Shown here: positions 8,347-15,763 of the stretch, one piece after another | Layout: every line of letters starts with the position of its first letter | Numbering within the stretch: the stretch's first letter is position 1 | Assembly: GCA_964450795.1 (NCBI GenBank) | Contig: CAYVDI010000006.1 | Span: 1-27,040, forward strand | DNA: 27,040 nt | Direction of reading: 5' to 3' | Source: JAGOTT01 sp964450795 | GTDB taxonomy: Bacteria > Patescibacteriota > Minisyncoccia > Moranbacterales > UBA1568 | Notes under the pieces: model-generated | Databases searched by the model: none | Told to the model about the DNA's origin: nothing | Seen by the model: the letters and a program-made list of their open reading frames with translations, nothing else | Made by a program: the position numbers and the translations under genes

Positions 8347-9047
8347 TCCAGAAACGCTATCCAGGGAAATACCGCGACGGCGTTCCAGATACGCCCTATC
8401 CGTTTCGGGCGAAGCACGAGCCGCCACAGCCACTCAAGCCCGATCATGCGCATCCACCTTGGTGCACGCCTCTGCTTTCCGGTGAGAAAATCGGCCGTTC
8501 CGCCGATTCCTATCGCAAGACGGATGCCCTTCGGATCCTCGCGGAACGATTCGAGAAAGATTTCCTGGGACGGTGCGCCGAAGTTACAGAGAAGAATCCG
8601 GTATTTCGTATCCGATATTTCGTATCCGGCATCCCGATATCCATCGATCTCCTCACCGTCCACGATCAGGCCCGGATATTTTTCCAAGAGCGCCTCCCTG
8701 ATTTCCGGAAACGAACTCAGACCGCCTTTCCTGACCGCGAAAAATACGGGGAGACATTCCCTTTCCGCCTTCGCAAGGATATATCCCGTAAGATCCGCTC
8801 CGGGATAGCGGCACTTCAATTTTCCCCGATGCAATCGGAACGCGACCGCTATGCCGAATCCGTCCGCAACCCGGAGGTCGGCGGCATGAAGCGATCCATG
8901 AAACGTCGGGTTCCGATGCGCCTCGACGAGAAATTCCGGATTGACCGTCGCGACGCGATGAAAGCGATCCTCACGAAGAAAGCTCTCCACCTGCGCATGG
9001 ATTTCATCGCGCGTCAGATTGTCGACGTCCACCCCGAGGATCCTCAT
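8328..9047 (-). CDS. tagA: WecG/TagA/CpsF family glycosyltransferase (GT26)
   Basis: Family members transfer an amino sugar, typically ManNAc or ManNAcA, to an undecaprenyl-diphosphate-linked GlcNAc on the cytoplasmic face of the membrane, in wall polymer or surface glycan synthesis. The 239-residue protein is normal length. It shows TVNPEFLVEA near residue 35, a VADGFGI segment, RYPGADL, LLCNFGAPSQEIF, and the C-terminal block GIGGTADFLTGKQRRAPRWM followed by GLEWLWRLVLRPKRI. The start at 9047 is 6 nt after the thpR stop, so the two are co-transcribed. It fits functionally with the glycosyltransferase block further right. The exact sugar cannot be read from sequence. Confidence 0.93.
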   Translation of the reverse strand: MRILGVDVDNLTRDEIHAQVESFLREDRFHRVATVNPEFLVEAHRNPTFHGSLHAADLRVADGFGIAVAFRLHRGKLKCRYPGADLTGYILAKAERECLPVFFAVRKGGLSSFPEIREALLEKYPGLIVDGEEIDGYRDAGYEISDTKYRILLCNFGAPSQEIFLESFREDPKGIRLAIGIGGTADFLTGKQRRAPRWMRMIGLEWLWRLVLRPKRIGRIWNAVAVFPWIAFLEKKNPR

Positions 9048-9053
9048 ACTTCT

Positions 9054-9611
9054 TCAATCACCCCCAAGCGGGAACTCCTCCATCGGAAGATACTGCCGAT
9101 TCGCACCGGACGAGACGCTCTCGAAAAGCACGACCGAGGACACCGGCTCGGAAAAAGCCGCCTTCACCGGGAATGCCGGCTTTGACTCCGACGGAAGCAT
9201 GTTCCACTGACTCCGCTTCAGGCGCGCGAGCGTCACATGCGGTCGGAAGCTCTTGTTCTCGGCAAGTTTCTCGGTGAACGCACGTTCGAATCCTGTACGC
9301 AACGTGCGTAGCTCCTCGCTCGGATCACCCAAAAGCCAGATCATCTTCGCATCGGAGGAATCGGGAGCGAGCGCGATCTCGGAAAATGTCATGTCGAACG
9401 GCTCGATGCCGGCGCAGATTTCCCGCGCAGTCTCCGAGATATCAAAAATCGCCTCCGGTTTCACGAATCCGAGAAAAAGCACCGTCACATGCAGATTGTC
9501 CGGACGGGTCAGGAACAGCGGATATTTCTCCCACTCCGCCACATCCCGACCGACACGCCTCCGGAGTCTCTCCGACAGCGGTATCCCGAAAAAAAGTTTC
9601 CGTTCGTTCAT
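9054..9611 (-). CDS. thpR: RNA 2',3'-cyclic phosphodiesterase (LigT/ThpR family)
   Basis: A two-histidine phosphoesterase of 185 residues. It has the paired HxTx motifs HVTV (His41) and HVTL (His125) in a fold of typical length. Family members hydrolyse RNA 2',3'-cyclic phosphate ends to 2'-phosphates and can ligate tRNA halves in vitro. The physiological substrate is usually unknown. A purine-rich GGAAAGGGAAA stretch precedes the ATG at 9611. A promoter lies at 9631-9658 and the WecG/TagA gene follows within 6 nt. Confidence 0.92.
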   Translation of the reverse strand: MNERKLFFGIPLSERLRRRVGRDVAEWEKYPLFLTRPDNLHVTVLFLGFVKPEAIFDISETAREICAGIEPFDMTFSEIALAPDSSDAKMIWLLGDPSEELRTLRTGFERAFTEKLAENKSFRPHVTLARLKRSQWNMLPSESKPAFPVKAAFSEPVSSVVLFESVSSGANRQYLPMEEFPLGGD

Positions 9612-9630
9612 AGGTTTCCCTTTCCATCCG

Positions 9631-9658
9631 AGTGTAGCAAAGGAACGGGAAAAGGCAA
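9631..9658 (-). promoter_or_regulatory. Promoter of thpR-tagA
   Basis: TTGCCT (9653-9658), a 16-nt spacer and TACACT preceded by TGC (9631-9636) on the minus strand. It begins within a few bases of the T run of the preceding terminator. Confidence 0.6.
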
Positions 9659-9661
9659 CAG

Positions 9662-9687
9662 AAAACCGGCTTCCGTTCGGAAGCCGG
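9662..9687 (-). terminator. Terminator after the 135-residue protein gene
   Basis: A perfect 9-bp stem CCGGCTTCC/GGAAGCCGG with a 4-nt loop, followed on the minus strand by TTTTCTGTT. It starts 5 nt after the stop codon at 9693. Confidence 0.9.
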
Positions 9688-9692
9688 CGGTG

Positions 9693-10100
9693 TCACTCCT
9701 CGTCGAAATTTATGCCGGGCATGTACCTTGTCTTCTCATTAAAGAACCGCTCATACCCGGAAATATCGTTCGTCCGCTCGTAGCCGCGAAGTATCTGCAG
9801 CAGATCCTCGGAATACGGATATACGTCTTTGCTGTCACCCCAAACGTATTTTCCCCGCACGAGGGGCATGCCGTGAAGCGTGTACGCCCGCGCCCGTGAC
9901 GACGCCTGGCACGGATCCTTCGAGGCGCAATCGACGATTGAGACATTCATAAGACCCCCGTTTTCGAAATCGATGAGGTGAAACTCATCATCCTTCCAGA
10001 GGTCGGGCCCCGGATCGAAGATATAGAACGGAAACACGGACAATCTTCCGGAAGCGACGGAAACGACGATATACAGACACGAACCTGCGATGGAATCCAT
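9693..10100 (-). CDS. Hypothetical protein, 135 residues
   Basis: I do not recognise the family. The start ATG at 10100 is well supported by AGAGGAG 6 nt upstream and by a promoter at 10132-10160, and a strong terminator follows the stop, so this is a real single-gene unit. The N-terminal 30 residues are hydrophobic to mixed (CLYIVVSVASG, then FPFYIFDPGPDLW). The rest is acidic and aromatic, with many Asp, Glu and Tyr and three cysteines. There is no membrane helix of standard length after the N-terminus, and no catalytic motif I can name. Confidence 0.75.
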   Translation of the reverse strand: MDSIAGSCLYIVVSVASGRLSVFPFYIFDPGPDLWKDDEFHLIDFENGGLMNVSIVDCASKDPCQASSRARAYTLHGMPLVRGKYVWGDSKDVYPYSEDLLQILRGYERTNDISGYERFFNEKTRYMPGINFDEE

Positions 10101-10131
10101 GTTCGACTCCTCTTTTCAAGAACCGGACTGG

Positions 10132-10160
10132 ATTGTCCGCCGTAAATCGGTTCCTGTCAA
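10132..10160 (-). promoter_or_regulatory. Promoter of the 135-residue protein gene
   Basis: TTGACA (10155-10160), a 17-nt spacer and GACAAT (10132-10137) on the minus strand. It directly abuts the T run of the upstream terminator. Confidence 0.7.
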
Positions 10161-10195
10161 GAAAAGAAAAACGGGGAACCGAATCTCGGTCCCCC
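10161..10195 (-). terminator. Terminator after the 167-residue protein gene
   Basis: On the minus strand GGGGGACCGA and TCGGTTCCCC pair over 10 bp (one G-T) around a 3-nt loop, followed by GTTTTTCTTTT. It begins 12 nt after the stop at 10207. Confidence 0.9.
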
Positions 10196-10206
10196 ATGCC
10201 ACGTCG

Positions 10207-10710
10207 TCAGAAATCCCGCCCGTATTTCACTTCCTCACGAGGGAGAAACGACTCTTTCGAGCCTCCTCCTCCCGAAACATGGAACCGGGGCCGGTGCGAC
10301 GGTTCGGTGTGCTCCCGAAGCCAACCGGGAACAGTTCTCCCGATAGCTTTGTAAAAATCCGCTACCGGATCATCGGCGAGCAGGATCAGATCGAGATCGG
10401 CGAGGCGCTCCGAAGAGAATTCGAAGAAAAAAACGGAGTCTTCGCTCCTCTCACTGGACCAGTGGCCGACCCTGACAGTCTTCTCGTATGAGTCACTCCC
10501 ATCCCTCGGCGAAACGGCGATCTTCCAATACCGTGACACACCCTTGTCGCCGAAGGATTCGACGATCACCGAGGTGGCGGTAAAGAGCATCACCTCGATG
10601 TGAAGAGGATTATCCTTCACTTCTGCCAGGATGTACTGCCCGCCAGGAACGATCGCCTTATCCTCATGGAGGTTGACCGGCTTCAGAACGAGGCTGCTTC
10701 CATTTTCCAT
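10207..10710 (-). CDS. Hypothetical protein, 167 residues
   Basis: Family not recognised. The ATG at 10710 (residues MENGSSLVLKP) has GAGGGG about 7 nt upstream. The longer frame to 10809 would add 33 basic residues of non-coding character. The protein looks cytosolic: about residues 20-125 alternate beta-like strands (QYILAEV, HIEVMLF, SVIVESF, RYWKIAV, DSVFFFEF), and a short acidic LADLDLILLADD segment follows. The C-terminal 40 residues are rich in Gly, Ser, His and charge and are probably flexible. It is a monocistronic unit with its own terminator. A perfect TTGACA at 10794-10799 is a likely -35, but its -10 is poor. It is transcribed divergently from priA. Confidence 0.75.
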   Translation of the reverse strand: MENGSSLVLKPVNLHEDKAIVPGGQYILAEVKDNPLHIEVMLFTATSVIVESFGDKGVSRYWKIAVSPRDGSDSYEKTVRVGHWSSERSEDSVFFFEFSSERLADLDLILLADDPVADFYKAIGRTVPGWLREHTEPSHRPRFHVSGGGGSKESFLPREEVKYGRDF

Positions 10711-10821
10711 CTTGCTTCCCCTCTTTTTAAGGCACGAAAACGTCTCCCACCGCGGGAAACGAACCTTCTTACGATGGCATGAAATCCATTCATTGTCAAT
10801 ATGTCGCACGATCGTTCCGGT

Positions 10822-10830
10822 TGCTAGAAT
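10822..10830 (+). promoter_or_regulatory. Extended -10 of priA, leaderless start
   Basis: TGC-TAGAAT, with TAGAAT at 10825-10830, ends exactly 6 nt before the ATG at 10837. There is no Shine-Dalgarno. The spacing predicts transcription starting at or next to the A of ATG. Confidence 0.6.
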
Positions 10831-10836
10831 AGAAAC

Positions 10837-12792
10837 ATGTCACGAACAAGCAATCAGACCGATTTTCTCTGCGATATAGCCCCGATCGTTCCCCTGCCGT
10901 TCGGCCGACGGGATACGTATTCGTATCTCTCATCGGAACCTGTTCCGGTCGGATCGCTCGTGCTCATTCCATTCGGTCCGCGGGAAATCCGGGGCGTGGT
11001 GCTCGGATCCATGAAATTGCCAAAAAATCAAAAGACAAGCGGTCATCTCAAAAAGATCCGCGCGATCCTGGAACCGTCATTTCTTACCAAAGCGCAGATC
11101 GGACTCGCACGGACCATATCGGCGGACTGTCTGACGCCTCTCGGGAAGACGTTTCGTCACTTTCTCCCGACCAGAGCGAAGGAACGGACACCGAAACGCC
11201 TCACGGTACGGAAAATATCCTTCAGGTCGGACAAGAAGGAAAACGATACGGCCGTTTCCATCCTTTCCGGTTCAAAACCGGTCTTTCTCGAATCGCCACA
11301 GGAGGATGCGCTTCGGATTCTCGCCGGAATCGCGCGGAAACTTCCGAAATCCTCCCAGATGCTCGTACTCGTTCCGGAACGGATCGCCCTTCCGCACGTC
11401 GAACGGTTCTTCCTGTCCGTTTTCGGGTCGGAGGTCGTCGCCACCCTTTCCGGATCGCAATCTCCCGGCGCATTCTTCTCGTCCTGGGAGAGGACGCGCT
11501 CCGAAAAGACCCGGATCGTCATCGGAACGCGGCAAGCGCTTTTCGCCCCGTTCCGGAAACTCCGATTCATCGCCGTCCTCGGGGAGTCGGAAACGCTCGG
11601 ATACAAACAGTGGGACATGAGTCCACGCTATGACGCCCGAAAGGTCGCGGAAGCACTCGCATCTATCCACGATGCCGGGATCGTTTTCTGCGACGAAGTC
11701 CGGAGCGAGACGATGTGGTACCGGAAAAAACACCGGGATGTACGACACGTCACCGTGCTATCGGAAAGCGGAAGGCCACGCATGGCCATCGTTAATATGC
11801 GCGAGGAGCGGTTCAAAAAGAATTACTCGCTCCTTTCGGGAGAACTGACCGGAACGATCGATGCGATGCGGTCGCGCGGCCTGAAGTCGATACTCATCGT
11901 AAGCCGATCCGGCATCGACCGGTTTTCCGTCTGCGAGGAATGCAAGGCCGTGCCGAAATGTCCCCAGTGCGACCGCGCACTCCGATCGACACGCGAAGGC
12001 CGCTTCCGTTGCGGATCCTGTTCCTTTCAGACTCCGGACTTTCCCCGTTGCGAGAAATGCGGCTCGCTCTCATTCAAGAGCGTCGGTGGCGGCACCGAAA
12101 AGATCGAACAGGAATCAAGGCGCCGCTTCCCGGGGTCGGTCATACTTCGCATGGATGAACGTGCTTTCCGCGGATCGGGCGCCGAAGATGCCGTCATCGG
12201 ATCCGCGCCCTCATCCGATATCATCATCGGAACACCGTCAACCCTGAACCTCGGGACATTGCCGAAAATCGGTCTCGTCGCTATAATGGACACAGAGAAT
12301 TTCCTCTCTTTCCCGGATTTTCAGGCGGATGAACGGTTCGCACGTATCGTCCATCGCGCGGAAAACATGATCTCGGAGAAGAAGGACGAAGCGTTCATCA
12401 TTCAGACGTTCCGACCGGAACAGGAACTTCTCCGAAATCTGCACGCCGGCATGGAACGGAAGACGCTGGATAGGGCCCTTGAGGACCGGAGTGTCCTCCG
12501 CTATCCTCCATTCTTCTCGCTCTTCCGGATCGGATTCCACTCGAAAGAGGAGTCACGGGCGGAAACGGAGGCAAGCGAAGCGTACAAATCGCTTTCAGGA
12601 GCGATACCGGTCGGGGCCGATATCCGTATCTCACCGCCGAAGAGGCCGCTTTCGCCGAAGAAACGCGGAAAGTACGAGCGATTTCTCCTCATTTCCGTTC
12701 CGGCAGGAATGTCTTTCCCTGATCCGTTTCGCGACATCCTTGTACGGTTTTCCGATTGGACCTTCGACCCGGATCCACTTTCAATACTCTGA
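10837..12792 (+). CDS. priA: PriA-like primosomal protein N' with degenerate helicase motifs
   Basis: PriA restarts stalled replication forks by binding branched DNA and loading the replicative helicase. This 651-residue homologue keeps the N-terminal DNA-binding region (VPLPFGRRDTYSYL, then VGSLVLIPFGPREIRGVV) and both zinc-binding clusters: Cys366/369, 375/378, 392/395 and 405/408. It also keeps GGGTEKIEQE and the landmark GTRQALFAPF. The ATPase is broken: the segment where Walker A (GVTGSGKT) should lie reads FLESPQEDA (about 150-158), the DEEH box is GESE (249-252), and the GRAGR arginine-finger motif reads as HRAEN. It could still act as a structural fork-binding protein; mycobacterial PriA is a precedent for a lost Walker A. 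It heads priA-def-fmt, an arrangement common in bacteria. Confidence 0.88.
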   Translation: MSRTSNQTDFLCDIAPIVPLPFGRRDTYSYLSSEPVPVGSLVLIPFGPREIRGVVLGSMKLPKNQKTSGHLKKIRAILEPSFLTKAQIGLARTISADCLTPLGKTFRHFLPTRAKERTPKRLTVRKISFRSDKKENDTAVSILSGSKPVFLESPQEDALRILAGIARKLPKSSQMLVLVPERIALPHVERFFLSVFGSEVVATLSGSQSPGAFFSSWERTRSEKTRIVIGTRQALFAPFRKLRFIAVLGESETLGYKQWDMSPRYDARKVAEALASIHDAGIVFCDEVRSETMWYRKKHRDVRHVTVLSESGRPRMAIVNMREERFKKNYSLLSGELTGTIDAMRSRGLKSILIVSRSGIDRFSVCEECKAVPKCPQCDRALRSTREGRFRCGSCSFQTPDFPRCEKCGSLSFKSVGGGTEKIEQESRRRFPGSVILRMDERAFRGSGAEDAVIGSAPSSDIIIGTPSTLNLGTLPKIGLVAIMDTENFLSFPDFQADERFARIVHRAENMISEKKDEAFIIQTFRPEQELLRNLHAGMERKTLDRALEDRSVLRYPPFFSLFRIGFHSKEESRAETEASEAYKSLSGAIPVGADIRISPPKRPLSPKKRGKYERFLLISVPAGMSFPDPFRDILVRFSDWTFDPDPLSIL

Positions 12793-12798
12793 AACGCC

Positions 12799-13269
12799 AT
12801 GCTTCCGATAATTACAGGAGAAAACGAGGAATTCCTTCACCGACGCGCCGCCCGCGTGGCCGATCCGACCGCGCCGGAAATGCGCGCGTTGATACCGGAA
12901 ATGGTTGAGACGATGCGCGCAGCGGAAGGCGTCGGTCTTGCCGCACCACAGATCGGAAAATCGATAAGCCTCTGCGTCATCGAGATAAACGGGACGGTTT
13001 CCGTCTATTTCAATCCGAAGATCGTAAGCCGCTCGGAAGAGAAAGTCATATTCGAGGAAGGCTGCTTGTCGCTTCCCGGGGAGTTTTTTCCGATCGAGCG
13101 CGCCGAGAAGATAACCGTCCGTTACGACGATGCGACCGGAAAGGCACGGAAGTTGACGGCTACCGGATTCCTTTCGATCGTCCTCCAACACGAGATCGAC
13201 CATCTCGAAGGGACGCTCATCATCGACCGTTACCGAAAACAAGATAACAAGAACACCTATGCCCTTTGA
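12799..13269 (+). CDS. def: Peptide deformylase
   Basis: This enzyme removes the formyl group from the N-terminal methionine of new proteins in the cytoplasm. The 156-residue protein has all three family motifs: GVGLAAPQIG (44-53), EEGCLSLPG with metal ligand Cys89, and QHEIDHLEG with His131, Glu132 and His135. It starts 6 nt after the priA stop. Its stop overlaps the beginning of fmt by 11 nt, suggesting translational coupling of the two formyl-methionine cycle genes. I see no unusual substitutions. Confidence 0.97.
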   Translation: MLPIITGENEEFLHRRAARVADPTAPEMRALIPEMVETMRAAEGVGLAAPQIGKSISLCVIEINGTVSVYFNPKIVSRSEEKVIFEEGCLSLPGEFFPIERAEKITVRYDDATGKARKLTATGFLSIVLQHEIDHLEGTLIIDRYRKQDNKNTYAL

Positions 13270-14266
13270 CGCCTTCCGAAAGTATCTCAATTATCGCGCC
13301 ACTCCGGGAGTGGTACCGAAGATACGGGTGCTCTTCATGGGAACGCCGGCCTTCGCCGAAATCATCCTGCGAACGCTCATCGAGAAGGAATACAACATCG
13401 TCGCCGCATTCGCCCAACCGGATCGTCCCGCCGGTCGGAAGCAGGAACTCTCCGTCTCACCCGTGAAGACGCTCGCCCTCTCAAAGGGCATACCCGTCGA
13501 GCAGCCCGAGCGTCTCGACGAGGCCGCCATCGAGAAAATCCGCTCGTTCAAGCCGGACCTCATCGTCGTCGCGGCTTACGGGAAGATACTGCCCAAGGCG
13601 ATTCTCGATATCCCGGGATTCGGATGCATAAACGTCCACGCATCGATCCTTCCACGCTGGCGAGGAGCCTCCCCCGTTCAAAACGCGCTCATGGCCGGCG
13701 ATCAGGAGACCGGCGTGACTATCATGCTCATGGATGAAGGGATGGATACCGGGCCCATCGTCTCGCAACAGGCGCTCGGGATCGGTTCAGACGACACTTC
13801 CGACGTGCTTCTCGGAAAGCTCGCGGATCTCGGCGCATCGCTCCTCTCAGAAACGCTCCCGCTCTGGATCAGGAAGAAGATCGAGCCGAGAGAACAGGAC
13901 GAAACGCAATCGACGGTGTGTCAGCTTATCGAGCGCGAAGACGGGCGCGTATTCTGGAACGAGAGTGCGGAGACGATCTTCAATCGGTACCGGGGGCTTT
14001 CCCCTTGGCCGGGAATCTTTTCCTTTTGGAAACGGCAAAACGGAGAATTCGTCCGCGTCAAGTTCGAACGGATCGCCTTGCAGAAAACGGATCCGGGCGT
14101 AGAGCGAAAACTCGGCGAGGTATTCGAGGCCGGAGAGCACATAGCGATCCGCGCCGGAAAGGGAGCTATCGTTCTCGAGAGACTTCAGCCGTCGGGAAAG
14201 GAGTCGATGCCCGCCCGAGATTTCGTGAACGGTCATCCTGACTTTCTCGGAAGCACGCTCGAATAG
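13259..14266 (+). CDS. fmt: Methionyl-tRNA formyltransferase
   Basis: This enzyme formylates Met-tRNA(fMet) from 10-formyltetrahydrofolate, the partner step of deformylase. The 335-residue product shows the Rossmann start KIRVLFMGTPAFAE, the formyl-binding block NVHASILPRWRGASPV (Asn125, His127) and the catalytic Asp163 in MDTGPI. A C-terminal beta-barrel domain follows, with FNRYRGLSPWPGIFSFW at its start. The first 20 residues precede the usual family start, so initiation at a GTG near 13309 is possible. I keep ATG 13259 because it overlaps the def stop. Confidence 0.95.
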   Translation: MPFDAFRKYLNYRATPGVVPKIRVLFMGTPAFAEIILRTLIEKEYNIVAAFAQPDRPAGRKQELSVSPVKTLALSKGIPVEQPERLDEAAIEKIRSFKPDLIVVAAYGKILPKAILDIPGFGCINVHASILPRWRGASPVQNALMAGDQETGVTIMLMDEGMDTGPIVSQQALGIGSDDTSDVLLGKLADLGASLLSETLPLWIRKKIEPREQDETQSTVCQLIEREDGRVFWNESAETIFNRYRGLSPWPGIFSFWKRQNGEFVRVKFERIALQKTDPGVERKLGEVFEAGEHIAIRAGKGAIVLERLQPSGKESMPARDFVNGHPDFLGSTLE

Positions 14267-14286
14267 GGGCCGGGACACGGATACGA

Positions 14287-14315
14287 TTCTCATGGGATTC
14301 CGAACGTGGTATACT
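14287..14315 (+). promoter_or_regulatory. Promoter of the rhodanese-like gene
   Basis: TTCTCA (14287-14292), a 17-nt spacer and TATACT preceded by TGG (14310-14315). It lies just after fmt and 34 nt before the next ATG. Confidence 0.6.
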
Positions 14316-14349
14316 CGGGGAAGCAGGGTCCTAAAAAATAAAAAAGAGT

Positions 14350-14970
14350 ATGATGCAACAGCAGCCGTTTTCACGGCGGGATCTGACCGCGCTTTTCGTC
14401 GGGTTCGGTCTTGTTGTTTCCGTCATCATCTTCTTCGCGGCGAGAAACTCCTCTTCCGAAAAGATNNNNNNNNNNNNNNNNNNNNNNNNNNNNNNNNNNN
14501 NNNNNNNNNNNNNNNNNNNNNNNNNNNNNNNNNNNNNNNNNNNNNNNNNNNNNNNNNNNNNNNNNAAGGGCGGGTTGGTCGCATGGGAATATTCCGGCGG
14601 ACAGGTCGTCTCGTTCGGAAATCCATCCTCGCCGACGGATCGCTCGAAAGTCACCTTCGTTTCCATGGATGATTTCCAGAAGATCGTCAACGGCCGCGAG
14701 ATACTCTACGCCATCGTCGACGTTCGCACGAAAGAAGCATTCGCGAAATCACATGTCCCCGAAGCGATGAACATTCCCCTCGCCGAACTCGAGCGGCGAC
14801 GGAACGAGATACCGCCGGCCACCAATATCGCGCTGTACGCCGAGACCGACCTCGACGCGTTCCAGGCCGCGGTACGGCTCTTCGATCTCGGCATGTATTC
14901 GGTGAAGACGCTTTCTGTCGGATTCCCGGAATGGGAGTCGAAAGGAATGCCGACGGAAAAGTCCAAATGA
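14350..14970 (+). CDS. Membrane-anchored tandem rhodanese-like protein (gap inside)
   Basis: An N-terminal transmembrane helix (about residues 12-31, LTALFVGFGLVVSVIIFFAA) is followed by a scaffold gap. After the gap, GGLVAWEYSGG looks like the end of one rhodanese domain (family pattern GG..AW...G). A second complete rhodanese-like domain follows, with AIVDVRTKEAF, HVPEAMNIP and a closing GFPEWESKGMP. In that second domain the usual active-site cysteine after the central strand is missing: the segment reads IALYAETD. It is therefore unlikely to be a sulfurtransferase on its own; whether domain 1 has its cysteine is hidden in the gap. The frame is nominally open across the 100 N, but a rhodanese domain needs about 100 residues, so the true gap is longer. 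Confidence 0.8.
   Translation: MMQQQPFSRRDLTALFVGFGLVVSVIIFFAARNSSSEKXXXXXXXXXXXXXXXXXXXXXXXXXXXXXXXXXXKGGLVAWEYSGGQVVSFGNPSSPTDRSKVTFVSMDDFQKIVNGREILYAIVDVRTKEAFAKSHVPEAMNIPLAELERRRNEIPPATNIALYAETDLDAFQAAVRLFDLGMYSVKTLSVGFPEWESKGMPTEKSK
14466..14565. other. Scaffold gap (100 N) inside the rhodanese-like gene
   Basis: A run of exactly 100 N, probably hiding most of the first rhodanese domain. Confidence 0.95.
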
Positions 14971-14996
14971 GAAATGAAACGGATCGGCTTACGAAC

Positions 14997-15027
14997 AAAA
15001 AAATCCCCACGATGAGTGGGGATTTTT
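14997..15027. terminator. Bidirectional terminator between convergent genes
   Basis: ATCCCCAC and GTGGGGAT form an 8-bp stem with a 5-nt loop, flanked by an A run on the left and a T run on the right. It therefore works for both the rhodanese gene (+) and groES (-). Confidence 0.9.
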
Positions 15028-15040
15028 CAAATGTCCGTGT

Positions 15041-15319
15041 CTACTTCTCGACGACCGCAAGCACATCCTTCACTGAGACGATGAGATGCTCCTCACCGTC
15101 AATCTTCACTTCGGTACCGCCGTACCGGGTATAGATGACGGTCTGACCCTTCTTCACCTTGATCTTCTCGCTGTCACCGGTCGCGACCACCTTCCCCTGC
15201 TGCGGGCGCTCCTCGCTCGCGTTGTCCGGAAGGTAGATTCCGGCATCGGTCTTCTTTTCCGCCTTTTCAGGACGGATGAGGATATTTTCCCCAAGCGGCT
15301 TCACGTTCGTTTTCGGCAT
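15041..15319 (-). CDS. groES: GroES (Hsp10) co-chaperonin
   Basis: This 92-residue co-chaperonin forms the heptameric lid of the GroEL chamber. It has the family start VKPLGENILIRPEKAE, the mobile-loop region KKTDAGIYLPDNASEERPQQ, GKVVATGD, and the end ...YGGTEVKIDGEEHLIVSVKDVLAVVE. No groEL is present on either side: the gene is a single-cistron unit bounded by a terminator, with its own CIRCE-controlled promoter. No strong Shine-Dalgarno is present; AAGAAAAAGC precedes the ATG. Confidence 0.96.
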   Translation of the reverse strand: MPKTNVKPLGENILIRPEKAEKKTDAGIYLPDNASEERPQQGKVVATGDSEKIKVKKGQTVIYTRYGGTEVKIDGEEHLIVSVKDVLAVVEK

Positions 15320-15351
15320 ATGCTTTTTCTTAACTGATTACCACGCCTCCC

Positions 15352-15380
15352 AGTATACCGGAGTTGGCACTCCTCGTCAA
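15352..15380 (-). promoter_or_regulatory. groES promoter
   Basis: TTGACG (15375-15380), a 17-nt spacer and TATACT (15352-15357) on the minus strand. The operator at 15364-15390 covers the -35 and most of the spacer. Confidence 0.85.
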
Positions 15381-15390
15381 CGTGTGCCAG
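15364..15390 (-). promoter_or_regulatory. CIRCE operator (HrcA binding site) of groES
   Basis: On the plus strand TTGGCACTC, exactly 9 nt, then GTGTGCCAG. The CIRCE consensus is TTAGCACTC-N9-GAGTGCTAA: the left half matches 8 of 9 and the right half 6 of 9. It overlaps the -35 and spacer of the groES promoter, as expected for heat-relieved repression by HrcA. HrcA itself is not in the window. Confidence 0.85.
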
Positions 15391-15415
15391 CATCGCCTGC
15401 CCGCTCCCACCGACC

Positions 15416-15441
15416 CTTCTCATGAGATGGTTCATGAGAAG
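15416..15441. repeat. 10-bp inverted repeat between groES and the P-loop fragment
   Basis: CTTCTCATGA (15416-15425) and TCATGAGAAG (15432-15441) are perfect inverses around a 6-nt loop. There is no T tract. It follows the truncated ATPase frame on the minus strand and may be its mRNA 3' structure. Confidence 0.65.
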
Positions 15442-15489
15442 AAAAGGGCCTGCCTGCGAAGATCTTCTTTTTTGCTTTCGAAAAGGGGT

Positions 15490-15678
15490 TCAGTCGAGGA
15501 CGGTCCTCGACTTGGCTTCGACGCGCATAAGCTCCCGGTACAGGCGGGAATGAAAGACGCTCTTCCCGGATCCCGTCCGCCCGACAAGGAGAGCAAAGCG
15601 CGGAAAATCCTCGTCGAGATCGATCTTGAGACGCTCCCCGTCCTCGAATTCCCCGATGTCGATCACGTGATTGTTCAT
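15490..15678 (-). CDS. Truncated FtsK/HerA-like P-loop ATPase fragment
   Basis: A 62-residue frame starting MNNHVIDIGEFEDGER contains a perfect Walker A, GRTGSGKS (33-40), followed by VFHSRLYRELMR, in the style of FtsK/HerA/VirB4-type DNA or protein-translocating ATPases. Such domains need about 150 or more residues with Walker B. Here a TGA follows within 22 residues of Walker A, and the next bases show no continuing frame that I recognise. It is either a remnant (pseudogene) or a micro-protein. TATAGT about 35 nt upstream of the start could be a -10. A perfect 12-bp palindrome lies 4 nt before the ATG. There is no Shine-Dalgarno. Confidence 0.55.
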   Translation of the reverse strand: MNNHVIDIGEFEDGERLKIDLDEDFPRFALLVGRTGSGKSVFHSRLYRELMRVEAKSRTVLD

Positions 15679-15682
15679 ATTC

Positions 15683-15694
15683 GTAACCGGTTAC
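15683..15694. promoter_or_regulatory. 12-bp palindrome before the P-loop fragment
   Basis: GTAACCGGTTAC is a perfect palindrome ending 4 nt upstream of the ATG at 15678. It would lie in the short leader and could be an operator or occlude the start. Confidence 0.4.
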
Positions 15695-15763
15695 ATGACT
15701 GCCTTCTCTCCACTATACACCGAAACGAAGCCGGCACAGAATCGGAAATACTTCCAAAAACCT

